NCBI GenBank assembly: GCA_029718625.1
Contig: CM056376.1
Location: 78,987,386 to 79,051,385, forward strand
DNA from: Synaphobranchus kaupii
Taxonomy: Eukaryota > Chordata > Actinopteri > Anguilliformes > Synaphobranchidae
DNA length: 64,000 bases
Reading direction: 5' to 3'
Shown one piece after another: positions 12,411 to 24,341 of this stretch (position 1 is its first letter; every line of letters begins with the position of its first letter). The position numbers were made by a program, and so were the translations under genes. The notes under the pieces were generated by a model that was given only the letters and a program-made list of their open reading frames with translations, was not told the origin of the DNA and did not search any database.

Positions 12411-12719
12411 ACAAAAGTGTGATGTCACCAAGAAAGCACAGTTATAAATGGTATTGTATTCTGGTAATTTAATATAATATGTATTCAGTTAAAATAGGCA
12501 CATTTTTTCTTGCACATCAGATTAAAATTGAATCCCTGTCAGTTGCCAGGCATCAGTTGGATGGCATGCAAACGCATTTGTTATTCCTTTATCCATATTG
12601 ATCCAGTGTGCATAGTCAAGCTGACATCATTTCCTCATCTCCACAACATTGCCCTTGAAGAATTTGCAATCATGATCTAATTTAGTCGCTCCAGAAACAA
12701 GGTGTGTGGGAACATGTAT

Positions 12720-12720
<1 letters not shown>

Positions 12721-12812
<92 letters not shown>

Positions 12813-12816
12813 TACA

Positions 12817-12896
<80 letters not shown>
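12721..12896. repeat. Long CA microsatellite with one interruption
   Basis: An uninterrupted CA run spans about 12721-12809. It is followed by a short GCATACACT break and a second CA run to 12896. At 176 bp it is the longest dinucleotide array in the window. Open frames of poly-Thr/His or Cys/Val through it are artefacts. Confidence 0.97.
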
Positions 12897-12899
<3 letters not shown>

Positions 12900-13606
12900 G
12901 TATATATCTTATGAACAATTCTCAATGGTTTCTTAGCATTATTAAAGATTGGACTGTGGAATGGTAAGATGGAAAGTATGGGACTGTAAACATGGTAAAC
13001 AAAGGTATTACTTTTTTTGATAAAGCCAACACTCTTTGCTGCAATGAACCCGTAACCATGAATTCCTTAATTGTGTCATTTTATAGAGAGATTTCATTAG
13101 CAATACTGGGTAAACTGCTAATCAGGGAGGATAATAATCAGGAAGGAATCACTTTTAAGAACGTTTTGTGGATATATAATGAATTGTAGAGGACACATTG
13201 TGAAGTTTCAATGTAAAGTTCTGAATGTAAAGTTTTCAAGGTTTATTGAGACATTATTAGATGTCTAGTTTAGTCTCTCTACCCCAGACACTAGAGATCT
13301 TGGTTGGATTGGTTACCTGCAGTTGTATTTGTTCTTGCAAGTTTTAGCTAGTGTTATATCTGAAAAAAAAGAATATGTTATGTTGAACTTCTGTTTCATT
13401 GTTCGTAAATGGACACAGGACCTTTTCCATCTTTACCCATTTAAACCTACCCATGCCTAGCAAATTCTATATTGAACAGATATTCATTTTCAACATAGCC
13501 TCACTCACCAGACTAATGCCATTACCTTATCATTTCTGGGGAAGTGTTTTGCAAATAAACTAAACCACCAATTTCTTCTTTGGACAAATCGTGTCCGATG
13601 AAGGTG
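12897..13606. other. Unassigned sequence
   Basis: No gene or element supported between the CA array and the next MITE. Confidence 0.45.
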
Positions 13607-14009
13607 CACTGTAAAAAAAAATCCTGTTAAAAAACAGTAAAAATCTGGCAGCAAAGTTGCCAGTAGACTACCATAAAATAACAGAACATTGCTGTAAATG
13701 TAATTACAGAGGAAACCCCTAAAAATTACAGTCATTTTTCATTCATTCATTCTCATTTGTTGACAAAATCACATTATTAAATGGTATTTCCCCATAAACC
13801 TACGAGCAAGACCATTTAAATAAAAATAACAACCTTCAATTAACAGACATAGTCTGTCTTTTTATATTTATGGGTTATTGCTGTTATTTTAAAAAGAGAT
13901 CTTTTATATAAAGCATATTTCTGTAATTTTACAGAAATTTCCCATTTTTTGAGAAAACAGGAAAAATCCAGTAAAATTTACAGTTAAAATACTTTTTTGT
14001 TTTACAGTG
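13607..14009. mobile_element. MITE with CACTGTAAAA inverted ends
   Basis: Starts CACTGTAAAAAAAAA at 13607 and ends TTTTACAGTG at 14009, a terminal inverted repeat. Inside, ACAGTAAAAAT and AATTACAG motifs recur on both strands. CACTGTAAAA-ended MITEs are familiar from fish genomes. Flanking duplication is unclear. Confidence 0.7.
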
Positions 14010-15029
14010 TGGGGGTCCAATAGGAGGCAACATTTGAAGCCACCTTCACCATTGTGCTAAAATAACACTAGCAGTAACATGCTAGAACAAATCAGACTAC
14101 AGGCAGCCAGTCTCACAAACTCACTTTCCTCACAAATATAAGTTCAGAATCATATTTTTGGAAGAGAAAGTTTCTTAGGAAAGGTACAGTATGCAAGCAC
14201 CTGGTCTATCAAGGCTGGTTAAAAGAGGCATGTTTGCATCTCTGTGATCTCTGTACCTTCTGAGTGAGTATCCTCAAATGCAGGCCTGATCAATGCCTGA
14301 AAATGTGACTACATTCAGAGAAGATCTGCATTCAAAGCTTTTAGATAAGATGAGCCAAAAGGCTAAACCATTTCAGCGCATTGCCCTCAACAGAGAAATT
14401 GAGTTATATGCCGATGGAATTCTTAAATACCAAACTCCACAACTTAACTCCTAACTATATATTTCATTTGTCGTTCTTTAAACATAAAATAGACAGGAAT
14501 TTAAGCCTTAGCTCTTATCAGGATTGTTTTTATTATAAGTATATTATCCTGAGTGTTATTTATTATACGTATATATATTTGGAATGTACATACTTATTAT
14601 TATATCATCTTAAAATGTTAAATAACCCATAAATCCAAAGTATAAACCAAAGTATTGCAAATGCTTATTGCTAGTATCTAAAGTCAGACTACTCATAGAT
14701 CAAATAAACTCAATACCAATAAGTGAAATACCACAGAAAGCTCTGGAGAGTGCAAGGTTGTAACTGTGTTCAGTTGTAGCACAAACATGTTTATACCCTA
14801 GATATGTTGAATAACCCATTGCACCCACTAAATCAGGATTATTAAATAAACATACAGATTTACATGCTGACTCGCCCCTCCTACTTGGAGCAGATGTCAA
14901 TCTCCGGCTGTAATTCACTGTGGAACATAACTGGTCCTATAGCAGTTCATTTTCTGTGAGCTATAAAAGGTAACTAGCTCTCTTTATCCTTCATTGTAGC
15001 GGTTGTGGGTCAGACCTACAGATTGTGTT
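14010..15029. other. Unassigned AT-rich sequence
   Basis: No coding or repeat feature supported. Confidence 0.45.
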
Positions 15030-15560
15030 TATGCAACATCCGTAGAATCCATCCCTTCCTTGCTATCGGTTCTACTCAGCTCCTAGACAAGGCCCTCATT
15101 CTCTCACATCTGGACCATTGCAATTCCACCCTTGCTGGCTTCCCTGCCAGGTAATCCAGAATGCAGCCACAGGACCTGTCTGCAACCTTCCCAACCGAGC
15201 TCACGTCACAAGCCTTCTAATCCCACTTCACTGGCTGTTTATTACAACTCTCATAAACTGTAAAACCTTGAGTCTAACCTTAGGACAGTGAATGCAACAG
15301 CTCAAAAATAGCTTCAGTCTACCTTCAAACTTACAGGTCAAACCGCTCTGCTCCGGAGCTTCGGGACATCTTGCTGTCCCCTCCCTGTGTGTTCACTTGT
15401 CCAGGGATTTCCTCCAGAGATCAGGACAGAAGAATCACTGAGCATTTTCTGATGCGGACTGAAGACCCACCTCTTCATTCTGCATCATTGCTGCCTTCCG
15501 ATTCCCACTCCCTGGGACATTTCTCTCATGCAATTGTAGGATTGTAATAGCACGCTTTAT
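15030..15560 (+). pseudogene. Decayed 3' end of an L2-type LINE reverse-transcriptase ORF
   Basis: Translated on the plus strand from about 15035, the sequence gives NIRRIHPFLAIGSTQLLDKA and then a stretch around LSHLDHCNSTLAGFPAR. This resembles the segment near the C-terminal end of L2-group RT proteins (pattern NIxRIRPFL, then RLDYCNxLLAGLP). After a frameshift come pieces like the CATRPVCNLP and SLHWLP segments. At about 15440-15490 a piece resembling the final LKTHLF segment appears, followed by stops. Several frameshifts and stops show an old dead copy. The element is 5'-truncated, as is usual for LINEs. L2-like is from remembered motif similarity only. Confidence 0.65.
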
Positions 15561-18500
15561 AGTTGTATATGGATGTCAGCTATTTTAATCCTATCCGTAT
15601 TATGGGTCTAGGTTGGCATGAGGTAATTTACATTTAGTTCTTTATTGATATAGCACTTACATTTGTTGGTCTGGGAATGTTATTAGCCAGGTCTGGTTGC
15701 CCTCTTGACTCTGGTGGATGCGCTTACGTTCTCTTTCATTGTCACACTGGATCGGAGGGGTCCACTAAATTAATATAACGTAATCACCATGTACAAATAG
15801 GATGATGAAACAAAGTAACAAGCAATTTAAAACACCTACAGGCAAGCCGGAGGAGCAACACAAGATTAGACCAGAGCATACATCTCCTACAGCTGTGCAT
15901 AATAAATAACTATGGAGGAGTCACATGAAATGGATACCGGAATAAGGAGCAGGTTATCGATTTGTCATCATGGGGTGATGATGAAGAATCCTGATTTTCT
16001 TGTGAGGCTGAAAATAACCATGCAATCTGCGAAGGAATTTCACAACACAGCTGCGTATTTTCTGGGTCAGGTCTTGATGACGGAGTGTTTCCAAGGTGTC
16101 ACTTTCGTAGAGACATTCCTCGGTGCATTCACGCTCAAAGGCAGAAAGATTGTGCGGAGAGCTATGTAATTAGAGGTGTGATGGTTTGATGCTTAACTAC
16201 GTTCTGTGGGAGAACTCATGCGTTCTGTCATTTCTTTGAACACAGCATATTGTGTTGTGAGTTTTGACACTTTGGATTGGATAGGTACACGCTATAAATA
16301 CTGTAGGCGGTTTCAGCAGACACGCTGTCATCTACTGAAATATAAATGTGACGGAAGTATTCAGATCATTGTGAAATCTTGGCATGCATGAAATTATCTT
16401 TCAATCATCCGTCTTTCAATTTGTACATCTGCTAACACACATTTCTGCTTATTACATTACTCATGAACCTTTGTCTCTATTCCGTTTTAAATCAGTTTAA
16501 CCGATCTGTCATACCGCACGTACAAATTCATGCAATGTTCCATCCCCTATTCACTCCATACCACCACCCCTCCCCCGCCACACACTCAGACAAAAATCCT
16601 GTTGGTACAATGGAATTAATGGAGCACCAAGAACTTTGCCTGTGGCAAACCTGACTGGCTGTCCTATGTCCAGGCCAACATCTGTAACCTATGGACGGGC
16701 AGTGCAGCCCCCTGTCTGTTGTTGGTGAGAACCAGCCATGGTCATTCATACTGAAGAGTGGTCTCCTTACTGACAGTATGACATTTCAGAGATGGAGCTT
16801 CATCCGATTGCCCACCACAGTCTCTGTTTCCCACCCACAACTCAAGCCTGGCTGCCAGGGAGGCAACTGCACAATGGTAGTTGTAGTTTACAGGAATCGG
16901 ATAGTGTAATCCCTTTAGTCAGGAATAGAAATGCTCTGGGATAGAAACTGGAATGCTGGCACTTTGTGTGCTAAAGAAGCGTGCAGAAGATCCAATGAGC
17001 CTAAGCTTCAGAGCTTACACTAAAGAGATCTCTCATGGGGACCTTGACATTTTTATGGGATTGCTTTTGTTGTTGTTTAATATTGGCTGTGGAAATCAGT
17101 CTTGAATTTGAAAACCTGAGAGTCTTATTTGTTTATGTGAATGAGGGAATATTGCAGAACGTACAGTATTTTGGCTATGTGCAAACTGCCCTTGTTACTT
17201 TCTCTGTGGTGTTTCTGTCTTAACTATTGGCATAAGATGTGACTATATACCACACAACATGTGTGTCCATCATAGGTCATGTAATACTGTGCAAAGATTC
17301 ATTATAGTGTAATAGATATCTTGGTTCTCTTCCAGACATGACCCCAAGGTCAGTGCAAATGTTGGCTTAATGGTGCCACTGCAAGTGATCCTCAAGCGTC
17401 AATTGTTAAAGCTTTACGATTATATGTGTTATTTGTGGTACATATGGTACATCTGATAGTCCCTGAAAAGCTGCCAAGTTTTAAACTGGTTTCATCAGGT
17501 TGGTGAAATTGAAAAAGTATAACAGATTGAAGGAAAATGTTGAATCGCTCAGTGAAGGATTCCTTAAAGCGTGTATACATTTACATTCAGTCCTAACGTC
17601 CAGTCCATACTTTATAAAAGGCTGTAGTTTCCATTAAGGTCTCTTTCGTACATCACTGAAGTCGCAAAAGATTTGTAGCCCACCGTCTGTTTTTAGTTTC
17701 ACGTCATAAATTGGTGGCTGCCTGTTTGTGATGCCAAAATGCAAACAAGATGTTTCCAGACGTTAAGAGTGGGATTAAGCAGTTTTTCCTCCTGTCAGCA
17801 GAATTACTTGCATATTTTCTCGCCCAAAAGCTTCACCTTGAAATCCACTGTGCTGTTGCCCCACGTTTCAAGTAGCTCGTACATCTGATGCTTGAGGCCA
17901 TTGTTCCAAAAGGGAGGAAAGACTCACGACTGCACCCCGACTGTGCCCAACTGCATCCTGTATCAAACATTTCCTTCTTCTTTGTTCCTGCAGTGTAAAG
18001 TAGCTTTGTAATTACAGAAGTATAATGGGACCCTATGCTGTTACATCAGTGTGCATTTGTTTATTGCTGCACTTTACAGAATTGACTCTGAGCTTAGATT
18101 GTATTTTTTTTCCAAGCACAGAGGATGATTGCAACTTTGTGTACAGAGATGAAACAGGAGAGTGATTGAAATTAACAGGCAGGGAACGCAAGGCTACAGT
18201 GTTTTTGTGCTCTGCACCGGGCACTTTGTAGTTACCATTAATCCATGTGTTTTTATTACTGTCCTTGACTAGGGGATAAAAATGTTTTTGTTTTGGGGCA
18301 TTCGTGTTTCCAAGTCACAAACGGTAGTTTAAGACACCGGCCGAGACCAAACATACACAGACTGTTTGATCGAAACGCAGAGCAAACTGTCACGGTGTTT
18401 ACGCAACAGCAGCAAGCGGGGGACAAAAGAAAATAAGTGGCGAGACAGACCAAACGTCTGGCCTCTTTAATAGCAATGACACTAAAACAAAATGATTAAT

Positions 18501-19177
18501 GTTTTATAGTATGCACAGCGGCTGTCCGTACAGCTGTGGTGTCGCCGTCTCCAGAGCGTGGTCTGAAAAGGCAGTGTCACCTCATGCAAGAAATGCCACT
18601 GCACCTTGGATGCTCATAACAGGAGAGTGGATAAAAATGACTGTTACTCTTCGCCCGAAAAAGAGGCCTGCGTTCCCAGATGACTGTCTCTTAATTAAAA
18701 TGAAGGACAGCTCTTCTGCTATCCTTTAAATCTTGGTCACAGATGCTGCAATCATTTCCGCCACAAGCGTCTTTGCTTAAAAAATAATTTCAGAAATAAC
18801 AGTTTTCAGAGCATTGTAGTCCTACCTCTGGTTGCTATTATATTGCATGTTGTCACTAAAAGCGATGTGGTTTGAGGAGAAGATCATGCTCACGGTAATG
18901 ATCTTGACCTGAATGTAACATTGGGACTGTCGTAGCACATGCCCTGAATCACAGCAGTAAATATGGAGCCTTATATGGAGTGGTGAAAAAGTTACCAAAA
19001 GTCATACTTGAGTAAAACTAAGGATATTTTACTGGGAAATTACTCAATTAAAAGTGAAAGTCACCCATTCCAATGTATAGTAAAATGTTACGTGTTAACA
19101 TGGACTTATTGAGACTTTCAGTCAGGATGCACTTTCAGCATCACAATGTAGCCACAATAATGAATGATGCTGTTGGA
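15561..19177. other. Long stretch with no supported gene
   Basis: Mixed-complexity DNA. The parts around 15900-16400 and 17600-18750 have higher GC and few repeats and may include conserved non-coding elements, but that cannot be shown here. No exon with both plausible reading frame and splice sites was convincing. Confidence 0.4.
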
Positions 19178-19373
19178 TAGGGGTCTTGCAACTGTGGTCC
19201 TACAGAGCCACAAGTTGTACTGATTTTTGTTTTTACCTTAAATTCAGCACCCAATTCAGACCCAAGTAACCAGGTAAAGTAAGTTAATTGTCTAATCAAC
19301 TGCTCTAATTGATTAATTATGTGCAGGGTAACAATGAAAACCTGTGGCTGTCCAGGACCAGGGTAGACCCCTA
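19178..19373. mobile_element. hAT-type MITE, 196 bp, with 8-bp target duplication
   Basis: The ends are imperfect inverted repeats (TAGGGGTCT...TGTGGTCC at left; ...GGACCAGGGTAGACCCCTA at right). They are flanked by CTGTTGGA (19170-19177) and CTGTAGGA (19374-19381), an 8-bp duplication with one mismatch. The interior holds TTAATTGTCTAATCAACTG, much like the MITE at 31559. It does not encode protein. Confidence 0.75.
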
Positions 19374-19444
19374 CTGTAGGATTTCAAAAAGATTCAGATC
19401 GAATGCATTGTAACAGTGTTATCTTCATTCTGCAGTCAGAAAGT

Positions 19445-19640
19445 CCTTACCTTCCATCTCTTCTTTCCTTCTTCTATTTCTCCCTTTATTCCTCATTCCC
19501 TCCATTCTTTCCTTCCTTCCTCTATCCCTTCCCCCTTTTCTTCCTATATTGCTACCTCCATTCCCTCCTTCCATTCCTCCCTCCATTCCTTCCTCCCTCC
19601 CCTCCTTTCCTCTCCTCATTCAGTCCTTTCCCTCCCACCT
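19445..19640. repeat. Polypyrimidine tract, CCTT/CCTCC-rich
   Basis: About 190 bp are nearly all C and T on the plus strand, with TCCTTCC and CCCTCC units. The mirror-like composition could form triplex (H-DNA). The Ser/Pro/Phe-rich frames across it are compositional. Confidence 0.9.
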
Positions 19641-20654
19641 CAAACCACCAGGGACTATTTTACACCCAGCAATCCACAGCCTTATCCCCTCCCCATCCAG
19701 CCTCTGAACACCCATTATGCCCAACTCATTACATACCTACCATACATACCAGAACTTCAACAGTGGATCTTGATTTCAGCTGAAAACCATATTTATTTAC
19801 ATCTTCTTTTCACATGCATTAATTGGGTAGCCACTGACATCTGAAGCAGTCACTGATACCTTGGAGGTTTTGGAAGTTGACTGTTGGCCTTGAGAAGCTT
19901 GGAAGGAATAAGGACTGATCGTTCATCAGTGAGCAGTAGTTAACTTTTAACCCCTACAACACTTTTTATCATTATCTCTGAGTGGCAAACAAATACAAAT
20001 GCATATTTACTTTAATATTTGTCTCTCTACATAATTGTATACTACCATTGGGTGGTTTGCAGATTGAATAGCCTGTTTTACACAAATATACAGGAATATT
20101 TTATTCTTCAGTTGAAAAAAGCACACTGTGTAGGTTAAGGAGTTATATAACAGTTGTTTATCACAGAAATATCCCTTTAATATTCCCTGTATGTATTAAA
20201 GTATATTGGACAATTACTTTGGTTTAAATAAACACATCCATGTTGACTTAATGACATATACTGTAACCTGCCACACTGTGGCTGAGGAACCTTATGTCAA
20301 AAAATTGAATTAAATTTTACCATAATTACAGTGAATAGGCTCATTTATTGCCTCCAAAAATCTTTCTGAACAGAATCATGAGCATTAAAACAGAACCTTG
20401 AGTCTGAGTTATGAAGGTGTTACTGTTACTGACCCATTTATGTACAGTAACAAATCAAGGACACTGCTCAAGCCATTTCCACACATTTTCTTATGTGTTT
20501 CTTGAAGTATGCATAAGAAAATATTTTGCCATACTACACAGTGTTCTTTTTCATAAACTGTTACTTTCTGAGGGCCTAAAATGGCTATCCTATTAAAGAT
20601 CTATCAATTCCCCTGTCATTTATGTTTTTCATAAGATGTCATAGTGGGAATAAG

Positions 20655-20693
<39 letters not shown>

Positions 20694-21608
20694 ACACACA
20701 CTTGCACATGGTTCATCTAAGGGAAACCAGCTACTCATATTTATTCATGTTTTATTGAGGAAAGGTGTTGTCTTAAAGGACAGGGCAGCCCACCAAGGAT
20801 GTAATGGCCGCTACATGGCCCAATGACATTTTCTTGCGGTTCTATGCACTGTCAGGTTACCAGTGCATGTCTGAGTGCTGAAATTGCGACATTAATCTTG
20901 TCCAGACGGGACTGGTTCACAGCATGTGCACTGGGACTAAAGGAGCCTCCGTGTGCATCCTTTGTCTCCAGGCCATCTGTAGTGGAGTTGATTGTATCAA
21001 GACATTGTAGACAAGCCTGCTGTACTGTATGACATACAAATTTCTTCTGTGCAGGAATACCTTACTCAAAGGTCTGCAGACACTGCCATTTTAGTGTACT
21101 TTGTATTCTTTTGAATGTCAAGTGCATTACAATTATATGGATTGTGGACCAATGATGCTTTAGTAAAGTATTTGTAGTTAATGTTAGCTAGTTAGTATGA
21201 ATTTGTACTTGGGTAACATTTTAATTCTTCAGGGTAACATAGGCATTAAGAAAAAGTGCCTTTATTACTGCATATATTCACACATTAGCGATAGATAGAC
21301 AAGCCGCAATTTAAACAGCCTCTTTGCAGTTTGCTCCTGCCCTCGCCGTTCATCTTCCTGTCAACATCAAATGAAGGCGACGGAACGCTGGGAGATGTCT
21401 CTATCCTCCTCGCCGTGAGCAGGAGTGATGCGCTCTGACAGCACTTGATCAATGCTGAGCAGCACTCGCAGAGGAGAGGTCATTATGCATGCAGATGCTT
21501 CCCCCCTCTTCAACCTGGCCAGGCTATGGAATGTTCTCCAAGTGTGCTGCTGCAGGACACATCCTTATGGAACTTAGAAGGCACCCCTAATGTAATTTCA
21601 TTGGCACA
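19641..21608. other. Unassigned sequence with a short CA repeat
   Basis: A CA microsatellite of about 46 bp lies at 20656-20701. Nothing else is supported. The section 21300-21600 is richer in GC and less repetitive. Confidence 0.4.
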
Positions 21609-21790
21609 CATTGGCTGTGTCTCAAACAGCAAAAATGCTGCCTTAGAAGGCAGCATTTGAAGGCCGGAAGGCATCGAGGCACATCTCATTCAAAAGTTAG
21701 CATAAAATGCTGCCTTCTCAGGTGCCTTAGGAGGTCACATCTGAAGGCAGCATGTCATGTATCCTTCTCTGGGTAGGATATTCCATAAGT
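21609..21790. repeat. Palindromic MITE-like fragment with GCTGCCTT motifs
   Basis: 21634-21644 and 21647-21657 form a perfect 11-bp stem (AATGCTGCCTT) with a 2-nt loop. The same AATGCTGCCTT occurs again near 21708, and its complement AAGGCAGCAT occurs near 21744. The repeated inverted motif suggests a remnant of a palindromic non-autonomous element. Ends are not defined. Confidence 0.55.
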
Positions 21791-21844
21791 CTTTGCGATT
21801 ACGTCAGGCTTCTCACTTCCGTTAAATTAATTAATAAATTAACT

Positions 21845-23225
21845 AAATATGAAATAAATATACAATCCTACCATTAGTTTTACACATAGAGATGTTCCTT
21901 TCAAAATGTATTCATCATTTATTGTCTTGGACAATCTGTTTGTGAAATACACACCAGTTTAGCAGGTTATTACACAATTTGGAACGTCTGTGGACAGTAC
22001 CCCATATGCCCTACCTGCAGTTCTGAAGTATTTCACGTCATTCCGGTTTTATTCACAACAGTTTTATCCAATAGATGACAGTGTATCCTTCTCAACGGTG
22101 TTCGGAATTTTTTCTTGGATGCTTTGAATGATAATTTACAGCCCAGCGTAACAGCATTTTTAATCTAGTCAATGTAGTATTTCGGAAACAGCTACAGAAA
22201 ACGCATTCGCTGACGGGCGTTTTTCATCCTCAATATGAAAAAAGTACTGCTTGTAATATGCGGTTCTTCTCGCTGGCTACATATGCACATTTGTTTTTCC
22301 ACTCGATCACTGTCTTGTCCAATAGGCTATGTTAGATATGGTTATTTTCACATTTTGAGTGCATTTCACACACTGTAGTGTCATGGTTTATGTTTCATGT
22401 ACCGACTTTCATTGAAGCTAGAACATTTGGCAGCATTTTCCTGTTGGTGGAATATTATTTTATTGTAATACAATATATTGTATATATATATATATTGTAT
22501 TAAAATGCAATCCCAAGGCAAAAGCTTGCATACTGTAGAGTACAGGAAAAAGTGATGTTTTATTGAGGTACAAGAGTGAATGATTAGGCTACATATTTAG
22601 GTGTGTGTAACAGTGTGATATCAATGTTTTCATCTTAAACCATCTGAAGGGGCAAAAGTATTTGCTTTATAATGGACAAAAGTAATTTTATTCATTTTAT
22701 GACATTTATTGGATAGGGTTTTGGACCCATAGATATCTACCCCCTATACTGATGAAAAGATAGTCATTCCCACTTGAAAATGATGCAAAAGTTAGTTTTA
22801 TGATCCAAAACAGTTTATTTGTAGTTAAATATCTCATTATTTTATGATTTAGAGCAATGCACAATTTAGACATTTGGATAGATTTGGAGACACTAATGGA
22901 CAACAGGGTACACTGCTTATATTTTGCATCATAGATCTTTAGTAGTTCTGCATATCATCCTCAGATTTTGTACACTTGTGGACATGGAGTCTATGGTCCA
23001 GGAAACATATAGTTTTACCTGTTTCACATATGTAGCTCTCAGTATTTCATTGCAAACTAAAGAACATTTTTTTACTTTTTTGCATTTTTCCAAAGTTTGT
23101 TTGCATTTGTGGCACTTTATTTTCACTTAAATTATGAAAATAAACTAATCTAAGTTTGTATTGTAAATGGTACGTACAACTGTCTTGTTTCATTTAAGTC
23201 ATCTGCCAAATTTCTGTGATGCTCA
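21845..23225 (+). mobile_element. Diverged copy A of a piggyBac-like family
   Basis: This stretch aligns by eye along most of its length with 34910-36130 in the same orientation. Shared landmarks are AAATATACAATCCTACCATT, TTATTGTC(T/A)TGGAC, TTGGATGCTTT, GCGTAACAG, TGGACCCATA, ACTGATGAAAAG and GATTTGGAGACACTAA. Its first half also matches the reverse complement of about 46870-47680. It lacks the TTAA-linked outer ends seen in the other copies, so it appears truncated. No transposase frame survives. Confidence 0.65.
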
Positions 23226-23922
23226 CATGCCTGGTTCTGGATGTTGTGATTTTGTATATCAGCATAATCCGCATTGTGTGCATTCATTTATGTGCTAAAA
23301 GTGTGCTTTTGAGACCTATTTCGCCATGCAATGGGAGCGAATGGAGATAGAAATAAATGTCATTCTTCGTTGGCCAATTGCTGACCACTGGAGCAATGCA
23401 TGAAGGTGAGCTTGCATATTACGACTAATATCGGCGCCAGCTATACAACATCATGTTCTAACAAACTTCAGTATGCCTTTAAGGAAGGAGGAGTGAGATC
23501 ATGTATTGTTTTGAGGTGAGGGGTGGGGAGAACAGAGGTATGAGTACCAAACATGCATCAATGCAGTGAGTCACCCCTGCCACGCTTGGCCTGCTTGTGA
23601 GTGGGTATATGATGTTAGATTTTGTTAGGTATCCTCCGGGCTGGTCACTAAGTGGCTAGATTGGTGGTCCCATGGGTGTGGTCAGGTGCACTTATCATCA
23701 GATCAGACATCAGCACATACAAATGCATAATGAGGAGTTTAGACCGTTTGGCCCATCTAGGTTCACCATTTACCTAAACATTCACCCAAACCCCCCCCCC
23801 CCCCCCGTCTCTCGCCCCCATCCATGCAGGTTCCAGACCTGCAAACACCCTTGCTGAACACATTGTCTGTTTGAGTCGACTGTGCACAATAATGACGAGC
23901 GTATCTCCAGAGATTTGCAGAA
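23226..23922. other. Unassigned sequence with a C homopolymer
   Basis: Upstream of the candidate exon. 23791-23806 is a run of 16 C. No other feature supported. Confidence 0.4.
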
Positions 23923-24016
23923 ATGGGGGCTTGAGGGGGTGAAGGGAAAGAGGGAGGGAGGGAGGGGTAAGGGAAAGAGAAGGGGGAAAAAGGGAAAGGG
24001 ACAGATGGTGGGAGCG
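23923..24016. repeat. Purine-rich, G-tract-dense segment upstream of candidate first exon
   Basis: Almost pure A/G on the plus strand with many runs of three or more G, for example GGGAGGGAGGGAGGGG, which fits a G-quadruplex pattern. It lies about 210-300 bp before the candidate start codon, in a typical position for a promoter-proximal G-rich element. Confidence 0.75.
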
Positions 24017-24227
24017 CGAGGGGGGATTGAGTGTCAGTTGTCCGCCGGACGCCGTGGTGAGGATTAGGAGTCCTGGCTGCGAGTCCTGGCCGCGGTGCTT
24101 CCTCCGCTCTCTGCTGCTCTACAGCCGGTCTCGAGGACCCAAGCGGGACGTTCCGGAGCGTTGCGGAGTGAACCGCGATCTTCCCAGTCAAGCCTAACTC
24201 CCGGGACGGGCCTCGCACAGCATCGGG
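24017..24227 (+). promoter_or_regulatory. CpG-rich putative promoter and 5' UTR
   Basis: This short region is much richer in GC and CpG than its surroundings, with clusters such as CCGCCGGACGCCG and GGCCGCGG. It runs straight into a candidate first coding exon. The CpG density in otherwise CpG-poor DNA is the main evidence. I see no clear TATA box, as expected for a CpG-type promoter. The start of transcription cannot be placed. Confidence 0.45.
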
Positions 24228-24341
24228 ATGAAGTGGCTAGACACGGTGCGCTTCCTGTTCTCTGGGGGCACACGTAGTGCCCCCACCACACCCACTGCAA
24301 GTCCCAGTATGCACCACAGAGGCGATGCATCAGCCAAGCAG
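24228..24341 (+). CDS. Candidate first coding exon of an unrecognised gene (38 codons)
   Basis: ATG at 24228 opens 38 codons (begins MKWLDTVRFLFSGG, then a Ser/Thr/Pro-rich part with APTTPTAS, ends ASAKQ). It stops exactly at a strong donor, CAG|GTAAGG, with the intron starting at 24342. The exon is a whole number of codons, so the donor is phase 0. G at -3 gives a usable start context. The short amphipathic N-terminus followed by Ser/Thr/Pro looks like an alternative N-terminal exon of a cytosolic protein; there is no signal peptide. I do not recognise the protein, and no matching second exon is obvious in the next 35 kb, so either the intron is very long or this is a chance frame. The CpG-rich upstream region supports a real 5' end. 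Confidence 0.45.

Noticed and set aside
12627..12967. Overlapping Cys/Val, Thr/His and His/Thr frames
   Set aside because: They are translations of the CA microsatellite in different frames.
19403..19844. Two overlapping frames of 126 and 142 codons rich in Ser, Pro and Phe
   Set aside because: They run through the polypyrimidine tract; composition alone explains both.
23763..24218. 151-codon minus-strand frame opposite the candidate promoter
   Set aside because: Pro/Ser/Arg-rich because it crosses the C run and the purine tract; no splice or start support.
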